Under the pieces are notes generated by a model. The model made no database searches. It was not told the DNA's origin and saw nothing but the letters and a program-made list of their open reading frames with translations. From positions 62,001 to 126,000 of the forward strand of contig NZ_QGMY01000009.1 of the NCBI RefSeq assembly GCF_003173355.1: DNA of 64,000 nucleotides, written 5' to 3'. The stretch's first letter is position 1. Every line of letters begins with the position of its first letter. The translations under genes and the position numbers were made by a program. Source of the DNA: Methanospirillum lacunae (GTDB taxonomy: Archaea; Halobacteriota; Methanomicrobia; Methanomicrobiales; Methanospirillaceae). This document shows, in pieces, positions 16,873 through 25,172 of the stretch.

Positions 16873-17187
16873 GAATGTATCATGTCGATAGTTTTGGGTT
16901 TGTATTCATGAGTATTTTCAAAAATTCAGTTAAATATGAAATGCATTCCTATTAATAAACTACGGTACAGGTATTTTCAAAAAATATCTCGTTGATATAA
17001 TCTCCATTTCTTTTGAATATTTTTTTAAAGATAAATCTGAATGAATTCTTACATCCCGAATAAGTGGTCGTTCTTCCGGAAAAAAAGGAGAGCAGGTTTG
17101 TGTGGGTGGATATGCAATCTGCATGGGGATGACTGATTCATGAGAAAAATTCAGATTTTTCTCAAATTTGTGAACATCCTGATCTAT
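16873..17187. other. 315-base gap with a direct repeat upstream of ArsR copy A
   Basis: AT-rich. The 13-mer GTATTTTCAAAAA occurs at 16912-16924 and 16971-16983, 59 bases apart, within 120 bases of the ArsR start. These could be regulator half-sites or promoter elements. No gene was seen. Confidence 0.35.
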
Positions 17188-18147
17188 TTATCCTAATATC
17201 ATATTGAAAATAATCCCGGTCATCGTGATAGCAACAAAGAGTATCCCGGCGAAAATCACAAGCAGCCGAATCTTCAGAACCTTCCTGAGAATTATCATCT
17301 CTGGCACTGAAAGGCCTATCACAGCCATCATAAATGCGAGAGCTGTACCCATTGCAACACCTTTTTCAGTCAGAACCTGTAAAATCGGAATCATGCCTAC
17401 TGCATTCATATAAAGCGGAATTCCGATAAGTACGGCCAGGGGAACAGCAAAAGGATTATCTGGGCCTGCATATTGGGACAATAACTCCATTGGAGCATAT
17501 CCATGGATTATACCTCCAACTCCAATACCAAGGAGAATGTAGGGAAGTACCCGGAGCGTGATATTTTTCGATTCATTTTTTGCAAAGATTATCCGGTCTT
17601 TCCAACTCAGTACTTTTTCACTCATTACCGGAAGATTTGATGCATATACAAAATCCTCAATTTCACTTTCAAGATGAAGTCTACCAATGATTATCCCGGC
17701 TGTCACAGCAATAATAAACCCGGTTATGATGTAAAGTGCTGCTATCTGCCAACCGAACATGGTATACAGCATGGTCGCAGCGATCTCGTTGATCATAGGT
17801 GATGCAATCAGGAAAGAGAAGGTTACTCCAAGAGGTACTCCTGATTCAATAAACCCAATAAACATGGGTACTGCAGAACATGAACAGAAGGGAGTAGGAA
17901 TTCCTAACAGTGCGGCAATTACATTCCCAACCCCCTCGTGACGACCTCCCAGCCATTTTCGGATCTTTTGCGGCGTGATAAATGATCTGATGATTGCGAT
18001 AAAGAATACTACCAACATCATCATAATCGTGACGTAGATAGAATCAAAAATAAAAAAATGAACCGATGAACCGGCTGGTGAATCTGGTGAGAGATTGAGA
18101 AGTGTGTACGTCACCCAGTCTGCAAATTTTTCGATCATGATGACCAT
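17188..18147 (-). CDS. CSCS-type permease (ArsP/DUF318 family), copy 1
   Basis: A 319-residue membrane protein with about eight segments. The family signature TPFCSCSAVPMFIGF is at about 80-95. This permease superfamily includes ArsP, which exports trivalent organoarsenicals, and others linked to metals or thiols; the substrate here is unknown. It shares the N-terminal segment LNLSPDSPAGSS and the C-terminal ALAFMMAVIGLSVPEMIILRK with the second copy at 20614-21588. An ATG at 18138 is an alternative start. A DGC-type cysteine-rich protein gene lies upstream on the same strand, the same pairing as for copy 2. Confidence 0.82.
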   Translation of the reverse strand: MVIMIEKFADWVTYTLLNLSPDSPAGSSVHFFIFDSIYVTIMMMLVVFFIAIIRSFITPQKIRKWLGGRHEGVGNVIAALLGIPTPFCSCSAVPMFIGFIESGVPLGVTFSFLIASPMINEIAATMLYTMFGWQIAALYIITGFIIAVTAGIIIGRLHLESEIEDFVYASNLPVMSEKVLSWKDRIIFAKNESKNITLRVLPYILLGIGVGGIIHGYAPMELLSQYAGPDNPFAVPLAVLIGIPLYMNAVGMIPILQVLTEKGVAMGTALAFMMAVIGLSVPEMIILRKVLKIRLLVIFAGILFVAITMTGIIFNMILG

Positions 18148-18307
18148 CCAATATCCAGGTGTAATTGATCAATCATGTCGCGTTCGAAAGATTGTTCAGA
18201 ACAAATCAAATTTTTTCCAGAAGAGGATAATGGAATAAGAGGGTTATTCGGGAAAAAAAGAGAGATCATAATACTGACCCCTTTGTAAAAAACATTCATG
18301 GTTCTCC

Positions 18308-18688
18308 TCATTTTTGTTTTACGGCATTGATCACGGTTATGAGATCTGACTCATTAAATTCTGGCCCTGAAGTTTTTGTTATCCCTAACTCAGTAATCAG
18401 CACATATCGGTCAATGGGGATCTTTTTGGCATCTAAGATTTTTTTGCCGCATTGTATCGGACAACCGTCGATGACTATTCGTTCATCTGCCCCTTTGGCC
18501 ATAGTGATGAGTGCTTCAACATCACCACCAATACCCGCAAGACAAGAGCCCGTCCCAAATCCTTCCTTGTTGAGCTGACAGGCCGCAGCATTAGAGAGCT
18601 GGCCAACATTAGACGCAATTCCAGAACAGGAATATATGATGCGAGGGACTCCTTTTGCACCACAACTGCAAGTAGTTTTTTCATTCAT
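18308..18688 (-). CDS. DGC-domain putative zinc-binding protein, copy 1
   Basis: A 126-residue cysteine-rich protein. I start at 18688, where AAGGAAG precedes the ATG; an ATG at 18727 lacks such support. The family features are CSCGAKG near the N-terminus, YSCSGIASNVGQLSN, and the DGC motif VIDGCPIQCGKKIL. The DGC family is annotated as zinc-binding and is often found with heavy-metal and arsenic genes; biochemical function is not established. It is a close relative of 19856-20308. Confidence 0.8.
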   Translation of the reverse strand: MNEKTTCSCGAKGVPRIIYSCSGIASNVGQLSNAAACQLNKEGFGTGSCLAGIGGDVEALITMAKGADERIVIDGCPIQCGKKILDAKKIPIDRYVLITELGITKTSGPEFNESDLITVINAVKQK

Positions 18689-18933
18689 TTCTAATTCTTC
18701 CTTTTTCAACTTTTGTCGAAATAACATAGTATGCGAAATCGGATAAACTTTGCTGTTTCAACTTATTTTGTATCATGAAGAATCACGAACATTTTACAAT
18801 AATATTTACTCAAGCAGACGGATTTCAGGTAAGGGATTCATCACAATGATAATCTCGGCTTTTCGAAAATCATTTCTAACGAGTAACAAAAGAACAAGTG
18901 CGGAGGTTCAATAATCACTTCGGGATCTAATAT

Positions 18934-19440
18934 TTAGCGGTGATCCATTCCAAATCGTTTGCCCAACGTTATCTTCAGATCATTCATGAAATCTGCTTTA
19001 TCCCTGAGTTTATACCAAAGACCAATCTGATTCTCAGCCTGAAACCCGGTATCATTGGTATACCCAATCATCAGTGACGACGAAGTCACTCCGTAACGGG
19101 ATACTAGGTCTGCATTCTCCGGTACTTCAGCATTGATGTGTGCAATATATCAGCTTCCCGTCTGCCAGTTCACGGGCAAATGAGGCGTTTATCGTCACTT
19201 CAGCAAGTTCCCCAAGGACCTGACAGGAGTAACACTGCTAGGTAGGATGAAAATGATAGACCTCGATTACTGATGGCGAAACTGATGCACGAACCGATAT
19301 TACAAATTCAACGGAGGACTGATTATCCAGGATGAACCTTTTATTGCACCCACACCCTCCCAAAGGATCAATAGCCCGGTAATGAGTGCCAGAACAAGAA
19401 GGGGAATCAGCAGTCCGTTGTATGGTTTTTTATCAGCCAT
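18934..19440 (-). pseudogene. decayed ArsF-like lipoprotein/thioredoxin-like gene
   Basis: Translation on the minus strand from the ATG at 19440 gives a lipophilic leader (PYNGLLIPLLVLALITGLL), then after a frameshift VIEVYHFHPT, a stop, and QCYSCQVLGELAE, and after another shift ENADLVSRYGVTSSSLMIGY to a TAA at 18934. These blocks match the intact genes at 24151 and 24654 (VEVYHFHPT, ADLVKKFGVTGSSLMIGV). At least two frameshifts and one stop make it nonfunctional. It sits in the same strand order as the neighbouring DGC genes. Confidence 0.8.
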
Positions 19441-19486
19441 ACAAATAAAAAAAGGACCATATCAAAGTTTACTCTGGTGAGCAGAA

Positions 19487-19843
19487 TCACCGGAGCTGTT
19501 CCCGGACAACTGTGGTCAGAAGTTCGATCTCATCGAACCGGGGCTCTTCCATCCCATTTTTTATAATTCCACACTCAGTTGCAATGAAAAGAATCTCTGG
19601 TTCATATCCCTGCTCCCGCACCTTCTTGCTCCCACAGCAATCACTGCATCCGTCAAGAACCACAATCTTCTCAGCATGAGAAAGAGCATCACAGAGCCGG
19701 TCCGGATCCACCCGGCAGGAGATACAATGTTCAATCATACCCGGACACTTTCGCATCAAATGCTCTCCCGTCTTCGTGGTGAGTTTACCCGTATTTGATA
19801 TCCCTGAGCAGGTGATCAGGGTTATCCCGTCATCATCATGCAT
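19487..19843 (-). CDS. DGC-like cysteine-rich protein
   Basis: A 118-residue protein with TCSGISNTGKLTTKTGE at the N-terminus, then CISCRVDP, and the motif VVLDGCSDCCGSKKV, corresponding to the DGC motif. It is a more distant relative of the two other DGC proteins in the island, and lacks the N-terminal CSCG. Ten or more cysteines suggest metal or thiol chemistry. It starts 12 bases after the next upstream DGC gene ends, so they are in one operon. Confidence 0.7.
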   Translation of the reverse strand: MHDDDGITLITCSGISNTGKLTTKTGEHLMRKCPGMIEHCISCRVDPDRLCDALSHAEKIVVLDGCSDCCGSKKVREQGYEPEILFIATECGIIKNGMEEPRFDEIELLTTVVREQLR

Positions 19844-19855
19844 AAAAAAATGAGC

Positions 19856-20308
19856 TTAACAGCACTTTCCACCACAACCGCCAGAACCGTCGGAGGGTTT
19901 CTTTCCTTTCCCTGACTCCTGGAGTTTTCCTTCACCTTTCCAGGCAGCTGAGGCAATCGCCTCGACCTGGTCAGGGGTGAATGACCGGTCACCACTCTTT
20001 TTTTCAACACCGAGATCGGTGATCACCAGGTGCTGGTGAACCGGGACTCCTCCTGCCTCGGCGATCTTCTTTGCACAATGCATCCCGCACCCGTCGATCG
20101 CAACAACCTCATCGACCTCTTTGGCACGTTTTGCAAGGGCTTCAGATGATGCAAGCAGAGCAGTGCAGGCATATCCCCCGTACGATTCTTCATCAAGCTG
20201 GATAGCAGCGGCGTTTGAGATCTGACCGGTGTTCGCCTGACCACAACAGGGGAAAATGATCCGTGATTTATCACCGCCACCACAGGAACAGGGTGCCTGC
20301 TCTGCCAT
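19856..20308 (-). CDS. DGC-domain putative zinc-binding protein, copy 2
   Basis: A 150-residue relative of 18308-18688. CSCGGGDKSRIIFPCCGQAN at the N-terminus, VAIDGCGMHCAKKI in the middle and a C-terminal tail ending in GGCGGKCC, an additional cysteine-rich patch not found in copy 1. Its ATG overlaps the stop of the upstream small thioredoxin gene as TAATG, so translation is coupled. Cytoplasmic; likely handles a thiol- or metal-bound ligand together with the thioredoxin and permease, by inference from the operon. Confidence 0.82.
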   Translation of the reverse strand: MAEQAPCSCGGGDKSRIIFPCCGQANTGQISNAAAIQLDEESYGGYACTALLASSEALAKRAKEVDEVVAIDGCGMHCAKKIAEAGGVPVHQHLVITDLGVEKKSGDRSFTPDQVEAIASAAWKGEGKLQESGKGKKPSDGSGGCGGKCC

Positions 20309-20544
20309 TATGCCCCCTTGAGGATCTCGATGATCTCATTCACGGTTGGAACCCGGCCAGCCACAACCTCTTCTCCGTCTTTAAACAGGGAAGGGGTCAT
20401 CAGAATTCCACGACTGACGATCTCACTCAGATCTTCAACTTTGATGACCTCTGCCTGAATTCCTGCTTTCTTCACGGCTTCATTCACGTTATCATACATC
20501 CTTTTGCATTTTGTGCATCCGGAACCTAATATTTCGAGTTTCAT
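20308..20544 (-). CDS. small redox-active disulfide thioredoxin
   Basis: A 78-residue minimal thioredoxin of the small redox-active disulfide type. The active site is GCTKCK (CxxC) at residues 9-12 and the cis-Pro is in MTPSLF. It starts 69 bases after the CSCS permease and is translationally coupled to the DGC gene. Such proteins accompany permeases of the ArsP/DUF318 family. A palindrome TATTTGAAATA sits about 13 bases before its ATG, suggesting an internal regulated promoter. Confidence 0.88.
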   Translation of the reverse strand: MKLEILGSGCTKCKRMYDNVNEAVKKAGIQAEVIKVEDLSEIVSRGILMTPSLFKDGEEVVAGRVPTVNEIIEILKGA

Positions 20545-20553
20545 AATTTCACT

Positions 20554-20567
20554 ATTATTTGAAATAT
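20554..20567. promoter_or_regulatory. candidate operator upstream of the small thioredoxin
   Basis: ATTATTTGAAATAT, whose core TATTTGAAATA is palindromic. The same core occurs as a longer perfect palindrome upstream of acr3 (27963-27977). The position, 10 bases before the thioredoxin start, suits a repressor site. Confidence 0.4.
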
Positions 20568-20613
20568 ACTGTCTCTATGAGATATTCATTTTTCGCAAAA
20601 ATCTTCATTTCCT

Positions 20614-21588
20614 CTACCCCATCACCCAGTTGAAGAGATACCCGGTAAGGATTATTCCCGAGCCAACCACTCCGATAAATATGGCAAGAAGCCGGGGTTT
20701 GAGAACCTTTCTGAGTAGGATCATCTCAGGGATCGAGAGAGCGGTCACTGACATCATGAATGCAAGGGCCGTTCCCATCGCAACCCCGGCACGGGTCAGT
20801 TCTGACACCAGCGGAATGACTCCGGCTGCATTACTGTACAGGGGTATTCCGATGATAACCGCTACAACAACCGCGAACGGGTTATCCTTCCCGGCATACG
20901 CAGCCAGAGCTCCGGCTGGAATCCATCCATGCATCAGGGCACCAATCCCGATACCTATCACAACATACAGCCAGATCCGTTTTATGATATCCAGTGTTTC
21001 AACCCAGGATTCCTGGAACCGTTCTGTGTACGTTGGTTCATACATCGCTATCCGGGTTGGTTTGACTTTGACCTGATAGACATACTCTTCAACAAACCGC
21101 TCAAGTTTCAATCTGCCAATGACCAGACCGGCAACGATGGCTATCACTTCACCGGAAATGATATAGACTGCAGCGATCTGCCAGCCGAAGAGACCATAGA
21201 GCATTACCAGAGCGACTTCGTTCACCATAGGGGCTGCTATCAGATACGTGAACGTGACCCCAAGTGGGATGCCGGCCTCGACAAAACCGATAAAGAGTGG
21301 TACTGCAGAACAGGAACAGAACGGTGTAATAATTCCGAGCAAGGCAGCCAGGATATGCCCGATGAATGTTGATCCCTTCCGTTCTGCAAGCCATGCTTTT
21401 GTCTTTTCAGGTGAGAAAAACGATCTGAGAAAGGTTACGAAAAACACAATCACAAGCAACAGGATGAAGATCTTCACCGTGTCGTAGAGAAAGAAGTTAA
21501 GTGAACTTCCTGCCGGACTGTCCGGGCTGAGACCGAGTAGTGAGTAGACGATCCAGTCAGCAGCGGTTTGTACTATCTCAAATACCAT
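20614..21588 (-). CDS. CSCS-type permease (ArsP/DUF318 family), copy 2
   Basis: A 324-residue membrane protein with about eight segments and the signature TPFCSCSAVPLFIGFVEAG at about 93-111. It shares long blocks with copy 1 but differs in the central cytoplasmic loop (about 165-200). The start at 21588 lies 29 bases from the upstream small gene, implying an operon 21872 to 19487: small protein, permease, thioredoxin, DGC, DGC. Organoarsenical or metal-thiol export is a family-based inference. Confidence 0.82.
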   Translation of the reverse strand: MVFEIVQTAADWIVYSLLGLSPDSPAGSSLNFFLYDTVKIFILLLVIVFFVTFLRSFFSPEKTKAWLAERKGSTFIGHILAALLGIITPFCSCSAVPLFIGFVEAGIPLGVTFTYLIAAPMVNEVALVMLYGLFGWQIAAVYIISGEVIAIVAGLVIGRLKLERFVEEYVYQVKVKPTRIAMYEPTYTERFQESWVETLDIIKRIWLYVVIGIGIGALMHGWIPAGALAAYAGKDNPFAVVVAVIIGIPLYSNAAGVIPLVSELTRAGVAMGTALAFMMSVTALSIPEMILLRKVLKPRLLAIFIGVVGSGIILTGYLFNWVMG

Positions 21589-21617
21589 TTTTACTTCCGG
21601 ATTTTGATTTCAATGAT

Positions 21618-21872
21618 TTAAGGGAATTGTTTTTTATAAACAGCAAGGATTGCTCTCATGTACGCTTCATCAGCTGCTTTTGGGACATAGTTGTACACTT
21701 TCACTCTCTTCAGCAGATTCTCTCTAATCTGCTGGTCAGACGGGAGGTTCATCTCCTTTACTTCAGCAATGATCTCGTCAAGCATGGTGATACCGGTGGG
21801 GACTCCGTTGACTGGGACCATTTTAATCTGCCGGAGTGCATCAGCCTGACAACACGGAATATCCTTGTTCAT
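21618..21872 (-). CDS. small conserved protein of the permease operon
   Basis: An 84-residue soluble protein. It has an N-terminal CC pair (DIPCCQADALRQIKMV) and the segment NGVPTGITMLDEIIAEV, then a basic helical C-terminus. I have seen similar small proteins beside CSCS permeases and small thioredoxins but cannot name a characterised member. It is the first gene of the operon that continues with the permease. No promoter element is evident within the 107 bases upstream. Confidence 0.65.
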   Translation of the reverse strand: MNKDIPCCQADALRQIKMVPVNGVPTGITMLDEIIAEVKEMNLPSDQQIRENLLKRVKVYNYVPKAADEAYMRAILAVYKKQFP

Positions 21873-21979
21873 CTCATCAACCTCAATATTTTGAAAAACC
21901 TATGTTTAGATACATCTGGCGTCTGTTTCATGTTCACCAGGTACCTCCGATTCAAATATCAGACATCAAATTCCACATC

Positions 21980-22177
21980 CTATTCTTTCCAAGAATCCTG
22001 ATTGTCCGGATTTTTTTGTTGCCTGCCCGATCCACAACAGCAAGGACAAAAGCCAGGTCCATTTCTGATGAATCTGCGCATAATCAACATCATTCCAAAA
22101 AATAACAAGAGGCACACAATGGCCATTCCCGCAAAGAAGAAGAATGGCATTCCGAAAAACGGTATCATGAAAGGCAT
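21980..22177 (-). CDS. small membrane protein with CPCCC motif
   Basis: A 65-residue protein with one long hydrophobic segment (FFFFAGMAIVCLLLFFGMML), a short basic linker and FCPCCCG facing the other side, then a polar tail. An overlapping frame (21966-22181) is also open but lacks protein-like composition. Likely a metal-binding membrane peptide; function unknown. Confidence 0.5.
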   Translation of the reverse strand: MPFMIPFFGMPFFFFAGMAIVCLLLFFGMMLIMRRFIRNGPGFCPCCCGSGRQQKNPDNQDSWKE

Positions 22178-22606
22178 TCAATTTTCATCTCGTTATGGTT
22201 TGATACGAACAGGGGCCACACATTTCAACATTAATTGAATTATATTCAGTACTATTTAAAAATACGTATCTGAAATCAGATAAAAGGGTATAATAATCAT
22301 TTTTTAATTTCAGAAAATTCTGAATTTTAACAGAAGGATTATCATTCGTCTTTCTCATTACAGCATCAGAACTGTTGTTTCATTCGCATGATCTTCATCC
22401 CACGCAACATCATTCGAATTATTATATACCGAAAATTCATTCAAAATTTCAGTTATTAATGTTTAGGTGAAGCAATCATTTAAGAATTTTTTTAACCTAT
22501 TTTATTTTTGATATATGAGGGCATTTTATGATTTATTCTTCTTCGGTGAGAATCTTGTGTATGAGGTGCAATACATCTTTTGAAAATGTGCCAGTCGATA
22601 CAAGCA
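22178..22606. other. 429-base gap containing two perfect palindromes
   Basis: No gene seen. ATCTGA-AA-TCAGAT lies at 22268-22281 and TTCAGAA-AA-TTCTGAA at 22309-22324. Both have a two-base AA centre and related arms, so they may be sites of one regulator. The rest is AT-rich. Confidence 0.4.
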
Positions 22607-22732
22607 TCAGACAGCAACTCTTTTTCCGTTACCGAGAGAAATCAACGCCATCTTACCTCTATCATTGATATTTACTTGTTTTCTCATCTCTTTTGGAATC
22701 ACAATCTTCCCCCTCGTATCAGTTGATAGAAT
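22607..22732 (-). pseudogene. AbrB/SpoVT-type DNA-binding domain remnant
   Basis: The minus strand reads LSTDTRGKIVIPKEMRKQVN, then ALISLGNGKRVAV and a stop at 22607-22609. This is the swapped-hairpin AbrB domain with its GK-V-IP motif. No start codon is in frame and a stop lies just upstream, so the N-terminus is lost. It lies in the decayed middle of the resistance island. Confidence 0.65.
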
Positions 22733-23011
22733 CGCTCAACACCGTAAGAATAAGCCCCTATCTAAAAAAAAATGTTGAACCTGTTGAATTTGATACCGTT
22801 TTCATTTCTCCACCTCTCACGATTCAAACTTATATGAAACAAGTACAGATAAATGCCTCCTATGTTTACGGAAAATTAAAATTATTAGAATCATGTCTGG
22901 TAATCAACGTCACACTGTTCCTGATCGTCAGAAGAACCAATAGTGCCAATTCGGAGAAAATTGAACACTTCAGCGAGAACGAACAAGTAGTTAAGACCAG
23001 ATGAAAACTCC

Positions 23012-23439
23012 ATGAACAAGGAATTTGGTATTGAACGGATACATGTCGGTGTAGATGTTTTTCATACCTCTGTCCGGTGCTCTAATACCAGGACTACCCT
23101 AGCATCAGTGATCCAGGAGATCACCCCAGCACTTACCAAACAGGGAATTCGGATCAGGTATTCGGAAACGGTGCTCCCATCCGATCAGTAACCGGAGTGA
23201 AACAAAGTCCTGATCAATGGCAAACCGCTTGAAGAGTACATACCCAATGCACAGTTGTCCAGACCTTCTGGGTGTCCAGTGTACGTATTATTGAAGAGGT
23301 ATCAGCAGAATGCTGAACTATTCAAATCCATGATGAGTTCTATGAATTGATCCCTGCTGATCTCATCCGCCGAGTATTGGTTACTGCTGCAGACGGGATT
23401 GAAGGAGAGAAAAAATCGCTCATAAAATGCTGCGAATAA
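23012..23439 (+). pseudogene. decayed DUF2703-like gene
   Basis: The ATG at 23012 opens 59 codons with IRIRYSETVLPSDQ before a stop. A shifted frame continues VLINGKPLEEYIPNAQLS, and a third gives FYELIPADLIRRVLVTAA ending in CCE and a TAA at 23437-23439. The order of these blocks matches DUF2703 proteins (thioredoxin-like, cysteine-rich, common in arsenic or metal islands). The cysteine region between blocks is degraded. At least two frameshifts. Confidence 0.7.
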
Positions 23440-23492
23440 GTGGTTTTATACGCATACCCCAGTGAAAGATCGGGGCCAGGGTTAATAATGAT

Positions 23493-23508
23493 TTCAATTG
23501 TTATTGAA
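23493..23508. promoter_or_regulatory. candidate ArsR operator upstream of ArsR copy B
   Basis: TTCAAT-TGTT-ATTGAA, a perfect inverted repeat that can also be written TTCAA-N6-TTGAA. It lies about 77 bases before the ArsR start. The same TTCAA-N6-TTGAA pattern occurs at 24026-24041, upstream of the arsF-like genes. Confidence 0.5.
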
Positions 23509-23584
23509 TCAAATGAAACGATGTCAACGATAAACCGGAGTATTTCATACTATGAAGAACAAAAGAATAATCGGATTGTAACAT

Positions 23585-23920
23585 ATGGGATTGCCTGAAC
23601 CAATTGAGGAAAATTTAGATCAGATCGGTGGAGTAGAGGGTCTTAAACAATATCTTCCACCAGACGATGAACTACTCAGAAAAAAGAGCGTTTTCACCGC
23701 TTTATCTGATGTATACCGCCTTCAAATTCTTTACCTCCTCAACATTCAACCTCTCTGTGTCTGTGTGATTAAGGAGGTTATCGATATTGCTGACTCCAAA
23801 CTATCGTATCACCTTAAAACTCTCACCACCGTAGGATTAATAGAAAAAGAACAGGATGGCATCTTTCTCATCTATTCTATCACCCAAATGGGAAAACGGT
23901 GTATTCAGATCTGGGTATAA
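23585..23920 (+). CDS. ArsR-family metalloregulator, copy B
   Basis: A 111-residue winged-helix regulator. LNIQPLCVCVIKEVIDIADS contains the CVC sensing pair, and KLSYHLKTLTTVGLIEKEQ the recognition region. It is a paralogue of copy A at 16525. An inverted repeat upstream (23493-23508) and another between this gene and the arsF-like operon (24025-24042) make it the likely repressor of both. It lies 230 bases before the arsF-like genes on the same strand. Confidence 0.9.
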   Translation: MGLPEPIEENLDQIGGVEGLKQYLPPDDELLRKKSVFTALSDVYRLQILYLLNIQPLCVCVIKEVIDIADSKLSYHLKTLTTVGLIEKEQDGIFLIYSITQMGKRCIQIWV

Positions 23921-24024
23921 TTTATCGATTCTTTTTTTCATGATTGCGTTATGAGAGGGGCGATACCTCTCGTTTGGTACATAATCCCTGAAATTTTCAA
24001 ATTTTTACGGCAACTTTATTATCA

Positions 24025-24042
24025 ATTCAAAATAAATTGAAT
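24025..24042. promoter_or_regulatory. candidate ArsR operator upstream of the arsF-like operon
   Basis: ATTCAA-AATAAA-TTGAAT, perfect 6-base arms with a 6-base centre. It contains TTCAA-N6-TTGAA, the same geometry as the site before ArsR copy B. About 110 bases upstream of the first arsF-like gene. Confidence 0.5.
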
Positions 24043-24150
24043 GATGGGGCAGTCAGATATGAGCGTGTTCGGTGTCATACCAATTCCAGAATATATTCCA
24101 TCATCTCGTACTGACAACAAACCCATTCTTCTTTTCTTTCAGGTGTATTC

Positions 24151-24624
24151 ATGAAACAGCAATCATCAACGAAATGTAACGAAAGGAGTACAGTGATATT
24201 CCTGCTCCTGTGTATCGCCTGCTTTGGATTCTTCATTTCAGGAGCCGCTGCAGCAGAAGCAAACAATACCTCTTCAAGCGTTAAACAGGTTGAAGTGTAT
24301 CACTTTCATCCAACGAACGGATGTATTACGTGCACAACCATCGGGAACTATGCTGAAGAGTTGATAAAAAAATCATATCCAGCAGAACTTGAAAACAAGA
24401 AGATCGTCTTTGATCATATCAATTATCAAGACCCCAAGAACGCAGACCTCGTTAAGAAATTCGGAGTAACCGGTTCCTCATTGATGATCGGAGTAACTGA
24501 TGCAACCGGTTTCCACAAAGAAGAGAACCTTAAGGTCTGGTATATTGTTGGGGACAAAGGGAAATTCGATACCTACCTGAAAGACCTCCTAGACAAGAGA
24601 CTCTCCGGTTCATTAGAGGCATAA
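24151..24624 (+). CDS. secreted ArsF-family thioredoxin-like protein, copy 1
   Basis: A 157-residue exported protein. A hydrophobic leader (FLLLCIACFGFFISGAAAA) ends near residue 36. The body begins VEVYHFHPTNGCITCTTIG, with a CxxC thioredoxin-type site, and continues ADLVKKFGVTGSSLMIGV. The family is annotated after ArsF, part of the ArsEFG set implicated in export of aromatic arsenicals; annotation as a nitroreductase subunit also exists. It probably faces outside and works with the CcdA/ArsG-like membrane protein encoded two genes on. A second copy follows. Confidence 0.78.
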   Translation: MKQQSSTKCNERSTVIFLLLCIACFGFFISGAAAAEANNTSSSVKQVEVYHFHPTNGCITCTTIGNYAEELIKKSYPAELENKKIVFDHINYQDPKNADLVKKFGVTGSSLMIGVTDATGFHKEENLKVWYIVGDKGKFDTYLKDLLDKRLSGSLEA

Positions 24625-24653
24625 TATCCCCCGGGTTTATTTGCTTGGTTTAT

Positions 24654-25172
24654 ATGACTGATAGAACATCAGGGATTTTCACTGAATACATGATACAGAA
24701 TCATGTGCAAACAACACATGCACGACGTTCCCTTTTTTTCCTGATCGTTGCAGTATTCGTGGGGTTGATCTTGGTTACCGGATGCACAACACCGGCAGGT
24801 CAGTCAAAGACTGCCGGTTTCTCGTCACCGGTTGAGAAAGTTGAGGTGTACCATTTCCATCCTACCAACGGGTGTCGGAGCTGCACAACCGTAGGTGATT
24901 ATGCAGAAGAAACGGTGAAAGAGTATTTCCCAAACGAACTCAGGAACGGGAAACTCATCTTTGATCACATCAATTTCCAGGATGAGAAGAATGCCGATCT
25001 TGTGCAGCAGTATGGAGTAACGGGTTCCTCACTGATGATCGGGGTGTACAACAAGACCTCCTTTACCAGAGAGAATAATCGTAAGGTCTGGTATATGACC
25101 GGGAACAAGACCCAGTACATGAATTACCTAAAAGGTGTTATCGATCAACGGCTTGCAGGAGACCTCTCGTGA
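24654..25172 (+). CDS. ArsF-family thioredoxin-like lipoprotein, copy 2
   Basis: A 172-residue paralogue of copy 1. The leader ends in a lipobox LVTGC, so it is probably a lipoprotein anchored outside. The active segment is VEVYHFHPTNGCRSCTTVG (CxxC). I use the ATG at 24654; ATG 24690 is an alternative that gives a more usual signal peptide, and a TTG at 24645 is less likely. Its stop overlaps the GTG start of the next gene (GTGA), so translation is coupled to the ArsG-like permease. Confidence 0.78.
   Translation: MTDRTSGIFTEYMIQNHVQTTHARRSLFFLIVAVFVGLILVTGCTTPAGQSKTAGFSSPVEKVEVYHFHPTNGCRSCTTVGDYAEETVKEYFPNELRNGKLIFDHINFQDEKNADLVQQYGVTGSSLMIGVYNKTSFTRENNRKVWYMTGNKTQYMNYLKGVIDQRLAGDLS

Noticed and set aside
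22693-23004. 103-codon plus-strand frame
   Set aside because: It overlaps the AbrB remnant on the other strand and has low-complexity, non-conserved sequence; more likely chance.
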